64,000 bases of DNA from Oncomelania hupensis (GCA_036898135.1 CM072511.1:36910830-36974829); one strand, 5' to 3'; shown: positions 37,844-49,522, counted from the stretch's first letter. The notes: generated by a model not told the origin, from the letters alone. Numbers and translations are program-made.

Positions 37844-38033
37844 GAGAGAAAGATAGAGAGAAAAAGAGTGAGAGAGAGAGAGAGAGAGAGAAAGGGAGAA
37901 CGAGAGAGAGAGAGAGAGAGAAGGAGAAAGAGAGAGAGAAAGAGAGAGAGGGGTATCACCGCCATTATGCTGATCCCAAGATCAGTATACTCTTTTTTTA
38001 ACATCACACTTCCCTATGATGTAAATAGATGCC

Positions 38034-38143
38034 GTGGACCGCCCGCGCACGCACGCGCCTGCCCCAGCGCACGCCCCGCGCACGCCCCGCGCACGCCCCG
38101 CGCACACCAGACCGCTGTCGGCCGCTCCGCGCCCCGCCATTAA
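38034..38143. promoter_or_regulatory. CpG-rich patch (right arm copy)
   Basis: Inverted copy of 25105-25212 with the same three GC-rich 12-bp repeats. Confidence 0.35.
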
Positions 38144-38273
38144 ATAAAACACCGCAACAACAAAAAACAAACAAATGCCGCCATTACCCACAAACAAAAT
38201 GCCGCACCAGTGATATAATATACCACAGCAGCGATGACCGCAGCCAATGACCCTGACCTCACATACCCTCATA

Positions 38274-38307
38274 TGATGTCAGCCTATGACGTCAGCCTAT
38301 GACGTCA
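38274..38307. promoter_or_regulatory. CRE-like triple site (right arm copy)
   Basis: TGATGTCA at 38274-38281 and TGACGTCA at 38287-38294 and 38300-38307, inverted copy of the left-arm cluster. Confidence 0.45.
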
Positions 38308-38366
38308 GCCAGCCGTGTCAGCCACTAAAAAAAAACCCACCCTCTAAGGCTCGGTAGTTTACTACT

Positions 38367-38744
38367 GTTATACATACAAACTATTGAAGTGAGAACGAAA
38401 ACGATCATAGCTAAAAAGGTCAAGCTGCAGCGGCACGTTAAGGAATCCGGCCATTCTGTTAAAAATGGCATGTGCTATGCCTGGAAATAAACCTGCTAAT
38501 ATTGAAGACGTTCAGGATTGCCCGCTGATTTGGGGAGATAGACGGTGCGCATAAAGCATCAATTTGGCGCCTTGAGCGGCTTGAACTGTATGCTTATTTT
38601 TTACCAGCGCTTTGAGCAGCTCTTTGAGCTGTAAAGCGCAAAATAAGATGATTTTTTTAGTCATTTAAATTAGTTATAATAAGCTATACATATAGCCTAC
38701 CATACACACAAAAAATAACTTTAGGCTTAGTACATAATACCAAC
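38367..38744. other. Non-coding stretch next to exon
   Basis: Contains a GCGCTTTGAGCAGCTCTTTG motif near 38609 resembling a SINE/L2 3' tail. Otherwise nothing. Confidence 0.4.
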
Positions 38745-39103
38745 CTGTTGGATTTTTTACGGGATTTCTGCTCTTTGTCTCTGGCGAAGAAGAAGCGTTG
38801 CAAAGTGTACAAGTTGCTTCCTCCGTAGTTTTCAGGGCGGGAGTAGTAGTCTAGATCTGTCTCTGGAGGTTCTGGTCCTAGCAAGCTTCCTCCTACTTCT
38901 CCGCCTCGACCTACTTTGCCGTTCACCGCTTCTTCATGCTCTCTCATTCTTCCTTTTCCGTTTAGTTTTCCATTGTGCAATGACGCACCCTCGTCAGCTT
39001 CTGCTTGCATATCTCCATTCCTATTTCCCGTGCAGTGGATAATTCCATTCTGATATTCGTTCACGTTTCCGCTGGTGCTTTTGGTTGTTGCAGGGCCGTT
39101 CAT
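38745..39103 (-). CDS. Probable first coding exon of an unrecognised host gene
   Basis: Minus-strand frame from ATG at 39103 (context AAAAATGA) gives 119 codons plus 2 nt, ending AACAG|GTTGGT at 38745/38744. Joining in phase to the 23148 exon gives codon 120 (Arg) and leaves the frame open to the next donor. The sequence is Asn/Gly/Glu-rich at first, with a distinctive segment LDYYSRPENYGG, then LYTLQRFFFARDKEQKSRKK. Composition is unlike the surrounding repeats and no transposon motif is present. I do not recognise the family; a basic/acidic cytoplasmic or nuclear region is all that can be said. The frame is also open upstream of the ATG for at least 45 nt, so an earlier start or exon is possible. 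Confidence 0.6.
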
Positions 39104-39635
39104 TTTTGTCAGACGTTGGGAAAAATAATATAGTCTGCAATGTCTGAGGATTTGATCTTTATGTAGGCTAGCAGATATCTGCGAATCCTTCTTTTATCAT
39201 GGTGAAGAGCGTGGTTCATGTAAAAAGGCAGAAATTTTCTTTTTAGACATGTGTGTGTCCTTCCTTGTTGTGATATAGCGACACACCAAGGATTTTTTTA
39301 AAAAGCATTCGCAGTTTTTATGTGTTAGATAAGGCTACTTTTGTTGATGCGGTTGCTATGAATGTCGTTGTCGTTATCGATGCTGCTGTCATTGCCTATG
39401 GCGTTGTTGTCCTGGGCTCGGGTAGACAAGTATCATCTTCTTGAAAGTTTCGTTTCCTGTAACAGAGGAATGTTGTCAACTGCAAAGTAAATAGGCCTAT
39501 TATAAACGCTGTTCAGACTTAATGCTAAAAAGTTAATATTTACTCATAGTAAAACTAGACACACAAAATTAACATGGTGAAACGCCTCTTCCCCTCCCTC
39601 CTCCCTCACATACGCACACACACAAACACACACAT

Positions 39636-39690
<55 letters not shown>

Positions 39691-40202
39691 ACCATATCCT
39701 CTGTCAGAGGCCAGGTTACTTTGAGAAAAATAAAATTTCGGCGGCAATACAGAAAAAATGGTCTACATAATACAAGGGAGGTAAAAATGTTTTGAACCGA
39801 GCCGCGCTACTGATAGCTCATGGATTCCCTTAGTTGCTGACTCCCGTGTGGTTATTGTCAATATTGTAGTGTATGCTAAACTTAATGATGAAATATGCCA
39901 CCTTAATTCTCCATATATTGTGTTAAAATCCAATCCCATCCCCTTTAACACTTGTGTTTTACACAAACTTTTTTTCTCCATACGCTGCTAACTCTCTGAA
40001 CTTTAACCTCTCATATAGCGGCAAGCGAACGCACCGTACCGTCGCTGACCTTGTGCTATTGATGTCTTGCTCTCTCAAATCACATATATCTGATGCTGAC
40101 TGGATTCGATCGAGAACAACGTGTCCTCGTAACGGTTCACTTGATACATTAATAGCACACCCTACGGTCGTTTGCTTTGACCGCATTTCTTTCTTTCTTT
40201 AA
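39104..40202. other. Non-coding stretch with (CA)n
   Basis: (CA)n microsatellite at about 39611-39687. The region upstream of the host exon could hold a 5' UTR or promoter, but I see no TATA or clear element. Confidence 0.4.
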
Positions 40203-40497
40203 AAGGTAAGGTAAAGGTAGTCCCATAGCCTTGTGGCCGTAGGGGAGCGTGATGTTGGAGATCACACTTATCTTGGGCCAGCGTAATGAGGGTGATGCCC
40301 ATCTCTCTCCCTCGCTGCTTTACCTTCCCCACCCTTAACAGAGTAGGTACTCAGTCACAGTTGAGTCGACTGGGGGCGTTGTTATTTGTCTCTTCACGTT
40401 TTGCGGTCACCCATCCAAGTGCTAACTGCACTGGACGGTGCTTAACTTGCGACACAGTAGCGAGTGCTCCAACCACTGCGCTATCCGACACCCCTCT
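40203..40497 (-). repeat. Composite SINE: tRNA-like 5' part, 5S-rRNA-like centre, (TTTACC)n tail
   Basis: Minus strand 5' part (40490-40454) GGATAGCGCAGTGGTTGGAG is tRNA D-arm/A-box-like. The next 51 bases (40453-40403) align without gaps to the 5S rRNA internal control region as I remember it: AAGTTAAGCACCGTC, then TTAGCACTTGGATGGGTGAC. The body ends AGGCTATGGGACTACC followed by a TTTACC-type tail at the left end. It is probably a Pol III-transcribed, LINE-mobilised element. The best other copy is at 48454-48783. Confidence 0.8.
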
Positions 40498-40667
40498 CTC
40501 TCTTTACATGTATTTTTTTTTTTAAAGTCAAGATTTCACCTTCACTTTAAAATGCACCAAATCGAAGGCTTTGTTTAAGTTTGGCGAAAACGTTTTAAGC
40601 CTAAAATTCGCATTGTTATGACATTACACAATGATAAAGTGGGATTTCATTGGTCTAATCAACCGCT

Positions 40668-41260
40668 TACCCCGTTGGGGTGCCGGGGGTTTCAGTATAA
40701 ATAGTATCCCCACTTTTTGGAAATTTAGTGCTTTAAATTCCCACTGTCGCTGTCTTTCTCATTTGCTCTTTCTCATTCCTGCTCTGTTCTATCAATCTGC
40801 TAATACTATCGTCTTCCTCGCTAGACCAGTCTCCTACCTTTTTTCTTGAAAACTCTTCCGGGACAAGACTCCTTATTTGTGTATGAGGTCTGTTGGATCA
40901 GCTTGGGAATATTGGACGCTTTCTGCCAGGTGGTCACTAGGGCTTCCTATGATGTTATTATTTAGCAACGTAGGCATTTTATATGTATGTGTTTTGTTGA
41001 TAATTTATAATGATGTTTGTATTCTATTTTGTTTTTGTAAACGGGGGTTCGATAAGTTGGGGTGAAGCATCAGCCGTCCCCTGCGTGGGATGTCTTTATT
41101 GTAAAGTGACTGGCTGGTGGAGAGCTTTCGGTTTTACCACTAGGGTTGTTTCAGCAGATCTTTTATGCGGATCAGGGGTTGTCCGGTCCTGATTTGGCTC
41201 GGAAGAGTCCGCTGGACCTAAAAGCAATAATAATGTAATGTAATGTAATGTAATGTAATG
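40668..41260 (+). mobile_element. Retroposon, short family R (593-bp copy)
   Basis: Perfect 12-bp target duplication TAATCAACCGCT (40656-40667 and 41261-41272). 3' end CTGGACCTAAAAGCAATAAT followed by a (TAATG)n tail. Same body as 20442-21149 in the opposite orientation, with the TATA-like GTATAAATAG near its 5' end. No ORF of substance. Confidence 0.8.
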
Positions 41261-41368
41261 TAATCAACCGCTACAGTTTTAATTTCACTTTCGGTGCTGA
41301 CATGGAGTGATTTCCTCGATTAACGGTACATGGAATACCATGACCGTGTCAAACATTACATTACATTC

Positions 41369-43759
41369 CTATTCTGTCCCATAACCCGAAGGTCGTAGGG
41401 GCACCACAGATGATCGTTTAACCAGCATACTCCATCTTTCTCTGTCCTCAGCAGCCCTCATGGCTTCGCTCAGTGTCAAACCAGTCCATTCTCGAATGTT
41501 GTCCTCCCACCTCTTTTTCGGTCTCCCCGTTCTTCTACCTCCTTGCACTGTGCCTTGCGGAATGGTCTTTGCAAGGCCTGATGATCTGGTGACGTGGCCA
41601 TACCATCGGAGTTTCCGTTTCTTCACCACTGTGAGCAGGTCATCGTGTTGTCCAATGGCTTGTGTGATGGTCTGTCGGACTTCGTCGTTGGTGATGTGTT
41701 GGGTATAGGAAATGCACAGAAGTCTTCTGTAGCACCTCATCTCCATGCTTTGTATTCTTCGTTGTAGATCTGCTGTGAGGGTCCATGCTTCGCAAGCATA
41801 TAGGAAGATGGAGATGACCAGAGAGCGCAGCAGTCTTACTTTGGAATGTAGACTGATGGTTCTGTCTTTCCAAATGGGCTTCAACCTTGTCAGGGCAGCA
41901 GTTGTTTGTGCGATCCTGGAGAGGACTTCCTGTCGAGACCCATTGTCTGACACAATGGCTCCTAAATATTTGAAGCTGTGCACTGTGTTGAGGGATTGGC
42001 CTTGTACTTTGATGTCCGTGTTGATGCCATTGGTTTTGTTGGTCATCATTTTGGTCTTCTCTGCACTTCTTTCCATTCCATAAGCTCTGGAGGTGGTGTC
42101 AAGCCTCTGTACAAGCTGTTCAAGTTCTTGTTCCTCTCCAGCCAATCCATCAATATCATCCGCAAAACGAAGATTGGAGATTGCTCTGCCCCCTATGCTG
42201 ACTGTGCCTTCGTGATCTGCAAGAGCATCTGACATGATGCGCTCTAGGAAGATGTTGAAGAGTGTTGGAGAGAGTAGGCATCCTTGACGCACACCGATTG
42301 TTGTTCTGAACCAGTTCCCGATGACGCTGTTATGGAGGACTGCACTGGTAGCCTTGTCGTACAGGCTTTTGATGACTTCTATAATTTTAGGGCTGATGTT
42401 ATACACTTTCATGGTTGCCCATAGAGCTGCATGCCAGACTCGGTCAAATGCCTTCTTGAAGTCTATGAACACATGATATAGATGTTGTTGGTGCTGTAGG
42501 TATTTCTCACAGATTATTCTGAGGTTGAAAATCTGTTCAGTGGTACTTCGCCCTGCCATGAATCCTGCTTGTTCTTCAGCTATGATTTGTTCAGCTTGTG
42601 GTTTCAACCTGTTGAGTATTATTTTCAGGAGGACCTTGCTGGGATGGCTGATGAGGCTGATGGTGCGGTAATTTTCACACTCCTGAAGGTTACCTTTTTT
42701 GGGAAGAGTGATGACAAGCGACTGGGTCCATGGTGTAGGCCATTCCCCACTCTGCCAGATCTTGTTACAGATAATGGTGAGAGCATCAGTCATCGCTTCT
42801 CCTCCTGCTTGTAGCAGTTCCGCTGGTATGTTGTCCACTCCCGCTGACTTCCCTTTCTTCAGCGATTGCACTGCTGCCTCAACTTCTTCCCGGAGAATTG
42901 GGAGGATTTCTTCTTCTTCTCTGCTCTCGGGACATGCTAGAACTGATGGGTCTCCATTTGGTGTATGGTTGTAAAGGTCAGAGCAGTACTCTGTCCATCT
43001 GTCCAAGACTTCTTGTTCTTCTGTAAGGCAAATGCCAGACTTGCTTTGAATAGTGGAGACTTTGGGCTGTTTAACACTTGTCAGCCGCTTCACAGTCTGG
43101 TAGGCCTTCTTGCTGTTGTTCTTGTTCAGATTGTTCTCTATTTCCTGGCATTGATCATCTATCCAGTTCTCCTTTGCTGTGCGCATGCCTTTTCGGATGT
43201 CATTGTTGATTTTTCGGTAGACATCAGCTCCCTGTGAGGTGTTCTTTTTCTTTTTTAACTCTCTTCGTTTATCACACAGATCCAAAAGTTCAGGTGTGAT
43301 CCACGGCTTCTTCTTTGGTCGGTGCTTGCCAAGGATCTCAGTGGCAGCATCTGTTACAGCTGAGTTGAAGGTATTGGTCATGGTGTTGACATCTACTTCG
43401 CCTGCCCCCAAAATAAGCAGTGGTGCAAATTTCCCTCCAATTGTGGCCTGAAATATTTTTGCCACCTCCGGGTCTTGCAGTTTGTCCAGGTCGAACTTCA
43501 GCCTAGTGCACTTTGCTGTATTTACTCTCTTCAAATGGAGCCGGAAAGACATCATCACGAGATCGTGGTCACTTCCAATGTCTGCTCCTGGAAAAGTGCG
43601 TGTCCTGCCAATGTTGATGCTTGATCTGAAGCGTTTCTTGACCATGATGTAGTCGATCTGGTTGTGATGTTCCCCGCCGGGACTGTGCCATGTCCATCCG
43701 TCTGGATTTTTAGTGGAGACCAAGCGTGTTTGCCAGTACCAGATTGTTGTATCTGGCAA
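41369..43759 (-). pseudogene. LINE ORF: end of endonuclease, reverse transcriptase, C-terminal domain
   Basis: 796 codons. It starts inside the apurinic-like endonuclease (NQIDYIMV, then SDHD at residues 63-66). RT occupies about 300-560, with GVRQGCLLSPTLF (488-501) and catalytic FADD at 532-535. A C-terminal region follows with YACEAWTL, KLRWYGHV and basic GRPKKRWEDN. The frame differs by one base from the upstream endonuclease frame at 43710-44630, so the polyprotein is broken by a frameshift near 43720-43750. RT itself is uninterrupted. The organisation (endonuclease + RT, no RNase H, short tandem 3' tail) points to an RTE-like clade; I am not certain. It ends at 41369 near the TGTAA tail. 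Confidence 0.85.
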
Positions 43760-44630
43760 ACTCCAATAGCCTCAGACCCCTGTCATTTGTCTCGTTGTTG
43801 CAGTGGGGTCCGCATGTGTCTCCCCAGTTGTGGTGCGCATCTTGGCCAACCTTGGCATTCCAGTCGCCTTGCACTATGACTATGTCCTTCTTCGGCACTT
43901 GGTCAAGGACCACCTGTATATTTTCATAAAAATCCTCCACTTTGCTGTCTTCATAGTCTGATGTTGGGGCATAGGCCTGGATGATGGTAATGTTGAAAGG
44001 GGTTGCTCTCAGACGGATGGTAATGAGTCTACTGGAGACTGGGCGGCAACCCATGACAGTGGCTAGAATGTTCTTGTGGACCAAGAATCCAACGCCGTGT
44101 TCGTGCCTGTCATCTCTACCGCTGAAATAGAGCTTGTGGCCTTTGTCAGTCGTTGTTTCACCTAGGCCTTTCCAGCGCAGTTCGCTGATACCTAGAACGT
44201 TCAATCGATAGTGGTCCAGCTCGTGGGCCAGTTCTTCTAATTTTCCTTCCGCAGTTAGGGTCCTGACATTCCAGGTTCCTATGACGATGTTGTTTCTCGT
44301 GCGGATCTTGCTAATTTGTCCATCAGTAGCATACTTTTCACCTCCGTCCTGGTGGCCAACGGAAGGCGCGGTCCTTGTTCCGGGCGACGACCGATCCGGC
44401 ATGGAATTAGTGGATAGCCTCATCATGTGTTGTGTCTTGGGCAAAAAAAGACCTGGCAGGGCCCAATCCTCTCCAGGCTGTTGGCCACAGCCGAAATCCA
44501 CGAATACAGTGTGGCTCGCCTTGGCCCTGAGCACGTGGTCGTTGAACCTGTAGTAACGTGAGGTTCCTCCGCTCTGGCCGGTGACTTCTGTGTAGAAGAC
44601 TTTCGCCCAGTGATGCCGTGCTAACATCAC
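43710..44630 (-). pseudogene. LINE ORF 5' part: apurinic-type endonuclease
   Basis: 306 codons. From about residue 110 it shows the endonuclease/exonuclease/phosphatase fold: GTWNVRTL, LGISELRWKG (catalytic Glu), IIQAYAPT, VQGDWNAKVG (Asp/Asn). The remaining SDH motif lies in the other frame (43759 onwards). It nicks target DNA to prime reverse transcription. The first ~100 residues are poorly conserved and may include 5' UTR. The overlap of 50 bp in a different frame with the RT ORF marks the frameshift. Confidence 0.85.
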
Positions 44631-44737
44631 CCCTGTTAGTCGCCTCTTACGACACGCCGGGAAACGTTGGGTCTATTCTATTTGCCCGAACCCACAGAGC
44701 ATACATTACATTACATTACATTACATTACATTACATG

Positions 44738-45308
44738 ATTATTGCTGTAGGTCCAGCGGACTCTTCCGTGCCAAATCAGTACCGGACAACCCCAATTCGC
44801 ATAAAAGATCTGCCGAAACGACCCTAGTGGTAAAACTGAAGGGTCTCCACCAGCCAGTCACTATACAATAAAGACATCCCACGCAAGGGACGCTGAGGCT
44901 ATACTCTAATTTATCGAACCCCCGTTTACAAAAAACAAAATAGAATACAAACATCATTATACATTATCAACAAAACACATATATATAAAACGCCTACATT
45001 GCTAAATAATAACATCATAGGAAGCCCTAGTGACCACCTGGCAGAAAGCGTCCACTATTCCCAAGCTGATCCAACAGACGTCACATACAAACAAGGAGTC
45101 TTGTCCCGGAAGAGTTTTCAAGAAAAAAGGTAGGTGACTGGTCTAGCGAAGAAGAAGATAGTATAGCAGATTGATAGAACAGAGCAGGAATGAGAAAGGA
45201 CAAATGAGAAAGACAGCGACAGTGGGAATTTAAAGCACTAAATTTCCAGAAAGTGCGGATACTATTTATACTGAAACCCCCGGCACCCCAACGGGAAGGG
45301 GGGTGGGG
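44738..45308 (-). mobile_element. Retroposon family R, third copy
   Basis: Same body as 20442-21149 and 40668-41260, minus strand, with CTGGACCTACAGCAATAATC and a (TGTAA)n tail at 44702-44737. It stands tail-to-tail with the 40668-41260 copy on the other side of the LINE. Confidence 0.75.
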
Positions 45309-45318
45309 CCGTGTCAAA

Positions 45319-45834
45319 AGTGAGTCTGTATAAAAGGTTATTTTATAAATAATGTATATGCATTTTACAGGCAGTCCTGACAGTCCTTGTTTTGAGGTCA
45401 ATATTCTGCCTTTCTAGGCAATCTTTAAATAGAGAACTAAAAATATCTTCACAATAAATCAAAGCTAAGAAAATATCCCACAAACGTAAAAAGACAGGCA
45501 TGTCAAATGTTAGCATGTTTTCCTTTAATAGAACCTTGAAAACATACTATAATCTTATAGGTTATTAATATGTAATAAAATATAATATGAGTTTTAAAAC
45601 AAAGCCTTGAAAACGGTCTTCAAAAGAATATTAAACAGAATAGGTGAGGGATCTAAGGCGTCTTAAAAGTTATGCGACCACGATGTATTATAAATCTTTC
45701 ATTAATACATTTTACTGGAAGATCCTCCTCCTACTCTTCAGTTCTCATCAAAGGTACACCGAATAGATAAGGGGGTCTTATTTCTAATGTCCTTCGACAT
45801 GCTTCATTCTGCTCTCAACTTGTTTTCCACGCCC

Positions 45835-45886
<52 letters not shown>

Positions 45887-46405
45887 ACTTCAGACTTAAT
45901 ATTTTAATGCATTACACGGCCTTAGGCCCATATGCATACCAAGGAACAAAGGGAAAGGGCGGGGAGGTGGGCCATTCCTTCACCAAACTCTCAATCAGTG
46001 GTAAGCTTATATTTTGTAGAAAGCAAAAAAACAGAGAAGAGAAAAAAGAGTACATTTTAGTTTAAATAACATTGTATCCTCTTTTTCCTTTAAATAGACG
46101 ACAAATACACCAGCAAGAATAGGCAGAAAAAATTTGTAAATTTCAGTAGATTAAAGAATGTTTATATTTTATGCTGATAATGTTTATTAAGGTTATTGGG
46201 TCTTACAGGTATTCAAGTATTTGCGTCGTGGGATTTGTTTCTCACAAAGCTGCTGTTTTTAAAGTAAATAGCTTTCCCAACACGTCCATGTACATCAAAA
46301 GAAATTTCTATTTCATATTCTACAGATTTTGCATTTTAATAAATGTACTAAAACGTGAAGACCAGACCAAAGTCAAGAAATGGAGAGTGAGATAGGAGGG
46401 AGAGA

Positions 46406-46465
<60 letters not shown>

Positions 46466-47152
46466 ATTTAAGATTTTAATGCATTTCACGGCCTTGGGCC
46501 CATATGCATAGCAAGGAAGAGAGGGAAAGGGAGGTTATTCCTTCAACAAACTCTCAATCAGTGGTATTTTCTCAAAATACAACAAATTCAAACTAAACAT
46601 TCAAACTACGATCACACCAAACTGGAGAAAGTTCTTGTAAACATAAAATAGTGCATGTTGCAAAAAGAATTAACCTATACAAATAACTAACCAAAAAATA
46701 GAATACATAAATATATACATACATACATAACAATAATTATTGCAGGATCCAATGAAAACATTGATAACGATAACTATTGTATGATTCGATAGGAATAAAA
46801 ATATACAAGTGATTGTTATTAGTAACTTTGTGAAAATGATTTGTCACATTTTTCAGTTAAGTTCTTTAGCTTTTCGTATAGTATTCAATATATTAATTAA
46901 ATTAATATGTTGCCATATATTACAATGGGGATTGACTTCTGTAGAATATATGAAAGTATTATACATGAGAAGGCAAATTGTTCATAATAAATGAGATTAT
47001 GTAGGTAATCAGCATTCGTTGCATAATAGTTGTTCATGAGATCAATGTTGCGTCGACAACTTTCTTCCTTCTTGCCACTGCATAATGGATGTATGTGCTA
47101 AGAGAGCGATATACGCCGGAGTCATAATTTACCAGCAACTGTGTAACAGACG
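45319..47152. repeat. Non-coding, with a duplicated (GA)n plus ~110-bp flank
   Basis: (GA)n at 45837-45879 and 46402-46460 are each followed by related sequence: GAGGTGGG, TTTTAATGCATT, CACGGCCTT, GGCCCATATGCATA, CAAACTCTCAATCAGTGGTA. They are two copies of one segment about 580 bp apart. Otherwise AT-rich, no gene. Confidence 0.6.
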
Positions 47153-47299
47153 TTAGGTTGTTATGACTCTGCTGCGCAGATCATTGTACAATGGACAAAC
47201 AAAAACAAACTGATGTTCGTCTTCCAGTTGACTCTTACAGAAGTTACACATGTTATTTAATGCATGTTCACTATACCTGTGCATATTGCTATTAATTGG

Positions 47300-47301
47300 T
47301 A

Positions 47302-47384
<83 letters not shown>

Positions 47385-48256
47385 GACATTTATATAGCGC
47401 TATTACTTGTCTTTTTATAGACAAGCGCATAGCGCTTTACATAAAAAAAAAGAAACAAATATGAAACAACTTACAATATTGCATTAGAAATTATACACTG
47501 AGAAAATCCACATAAACCTTCTGCAAACAAGTCATCACAATCACAACACAATCCACAAGCATAGATAAAAAAAAAAAAACAGAACAAAAATTTATGTTTT
47601 GGGGCTGGTGTCTATAGAATGAAGGATTTAGTCAGGATAGTAGAGTTTGAAGAGGTGAGATTTTAGAGCTTGCTTGAATGAGGGAGTGGTCTGCTTATGT
47701 CTGATGTTGGTTGGAAGAGTGTTCCTTTGTTTGGGTGCACAATAAGTGAATGCCCGTTCTCCGTACATTTTGGTGTTAGTTTTTTGCATGCAGAGTGTGC
47801 GAGAGTCAGAAGAAGAGCGAAGAGTGCGAGAAGGGACATAGACAGACAGCAGATCTGACAGATATGAAGGGCAGGTTCCAGAGAAGAAATTGTGGCACAG
47901 TACGGACAGTTTATATTTAATGCGGGCCTCTATTGGTAGCCAATGAAGCTTACGGAGTAGTGGAGTGATGTGATCGCGCTTTTTTGCCCTGAAGAATAGC
48001 CTAGCAGCACAATTCTGGACTTTTTATAATGTGTCTATGAGATTACTCGGGCAGGAAGCCAGTAGGGCATTACAATAGTCTAGCCTAGACAAGACTAATG
48101 CACAGACTAAGGTGATGGTTGCTTGAAGGGTCAAGTAGCAGCAAATGGAACTGAGCTGACGCAAGGCAGCATACGCTGATTTACAAGCTTGTGCAACATG
48201 GAAGTCAAGTGTCATGTCACTCGACATAGAAAAGCCAAGATTTCTAGCCGACTGAG
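47300..48256 (-). mobile_element. 5'-truncated L2-like LINE with (ATT)n tail
   Basis: Minus strand: ACKSAYAALRQLSSICCYL, LVLSRLDYCNALLASCP, a single in-frame TAA, then HITPLLRKLHWLPIEARIKY, YVPSRTLRSSSDSRTL, GERAFTYCAP and KSHLFKLYYPD. This is the L2/CR1-group RT C-terminus. The 3' UTR ends ATAGCGCTATATAAATGTCC followed by (ATT)n (47305-47383). It was inserted between the FRFGI and CNFC parts of the older LINE. Confidence 0.8.
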
Positions 48257-48453
48257 AGAAAGAAATTTCAGAATTCCAAATCTAAACTGTGTTAAGGCTA
48301 CGCGAAAACAATAAATATCAATATCTATAATGTACGACTCTTGGTTACATTCTGCTTTAAATGAACGAAACAATGCATATCTGTCTTTCTCATTAATTGC
48401 TGCTTCCCATTCTTGCCTAAACATATCTTGTAATCATTCCTTAGACATTCTGA

Positions 48454-48783
48454 TACAATTTGGTGTATCGGAGTGTCGGATGTCATGGGATGTCGGATAG
48501 CGCAGTGGTTGGAGCACTCGCTACTGTGTCACAAGTTAATCACCGTCCAGAGCGATTAGCACTTGGATGGGTGACCGCAAAACGTGAAGCGACAAATAAC
48601 AACGCCCCCAGTTGACTCAACTGTGACTGAGTACCTACTCTCTTAAGGGTGGGGAAGGTAAAGCAGCGAGGGAGAGAGATGGGCATCACCCTCATTACGC
48701 TGGCCTAAGATCAGTGTGATCTCCAACATCACGCTCCCCTACGGCCACAAGGCTATGGGACTACCTTTACCTTTACCTTTAGT
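48454..48783 (+). repeat. Composite tRNA/5S-like SINE, best plus-strand copy
   Basis: Flanked by CATTCTGA at 48446-48453 and 48784-48791. tRNA-like A box GGATAGCGCAGTGGTTGG at 48495; 5S-like block (ACAAGTTAAT ... TTAGCACTTGGATGGGTGAC) at 48530-48578; 3' end AAGGCTATGGGACTACC(TTTACC)n. Inserted into the older LINE, whose reading frame resumes on both sides. Confidence 0.8.
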
Positions 48784-49170
48784 CATTCTGAGAAAGGCAT
48801 TTACGTTACCAACCCCTGTTGCAACCATACGAAATAAAACCCACTAGTTGACAAAACATTACGAATATTCGAAGCCCATGTTTGGTTACCATTTGTGTCT
48901 AAATTAACTAACATTTCATAAGCTTGCTTTGACAATCTGTCTCGACCCATTTCTAACAGTCTAATTAGCCAATATCTAAGGCTACGAACACAGGAGTTAA
49001 TGTATAATGGAAATCGACCAAATTCGCTGTAAACCATTTCGTTTGGAATGCGAGCTGGAACAACTAGATAATGTTTACAAGCCATAAAATGAACTTTCTC
49101 TAACGTATCTAATATATGAGTACTCCAAATCTCTGATGAATATCATAATATCGATTGAACTATAAGCATA

Positions 49171-49447
49171 AAATATTTTAAAGAATGTATCTATTGAGGT
49201 CACCGAGGGTTTTCTCCGAGCACTCCGGTTTCCTCCCTCCCTTTAATAATGACACTAGACGCAGTCAATATAATTTTTTTTTAAATCGATTTTCTTTCCG
49301 TCTTCCAATAGCGATCTTCCTGCCTTTACACCACCTGTTCGAGCGATGGATGTGTATTTATTGTGTGTTTATGTGAGGGTGGATGAGACATGTGAACGTG
49401 TATGTTGGTACAGATGGCCGCTCTTTGAGCCTGATTGATTTGGGGAA

Positions 49448-49448
<1 letters not shown>
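49171..49448. other. Short non-coding stretch
   Basis: Nothing recognised. Confidence 0.4.

Positions 49449-49521
<73 letters not shown>
49449..49521. repeat. (ATT)n microsatellite, target of A'
   Basis: Pure ATT run directly abutting the TGTCACG end of the A' LTR. Confidence 0.95.

Positions 49522-49522
<1 letters not shown>

Larger units (their letters stand above)
41354..45308 (-). mobile_element. LINE plus family-R sequence as one 3.96-kb insertion unit
   Basis: The unit is flanked by CCGTGTCAAA at 41344-41353 and 45309-45318, a 10-bp target duplication. On the minus strand it comprises family-R sequence (45308-44738), a (TGTAA)n tract (44737-44702), the LINE ORFs, and a second short TGTAA-type tail (41354-41367). 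Either family R inserted first and the LINE then landed in its pentanucleotide tail, or R is the 5' part of a longer LINE. Confidence 0.6.
47153..49170 (-). pseudogene. LINE C-terminal region broken by two later insertions
   Basis: Minus strand from about 49168: YSSEIWS, LEKVHFMACKHYL, NEMVYSEFGRFPLYI, RNVLSTSGFYFVWLQQG, a stop, then FRQEWEAAINEKDRYALFR, CFRVALTQFRFGI, and after an insertion CNFCKSQLEDEHQFVFVCPLY. This is the region downstream of RT in a molluscan-type LINE, ending in a Cys/His cluster. The SINE at 48454-48783 and the L2-like piece at 47300-48256 interrupt it. The RT core is not present. Confidence 0.7.
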
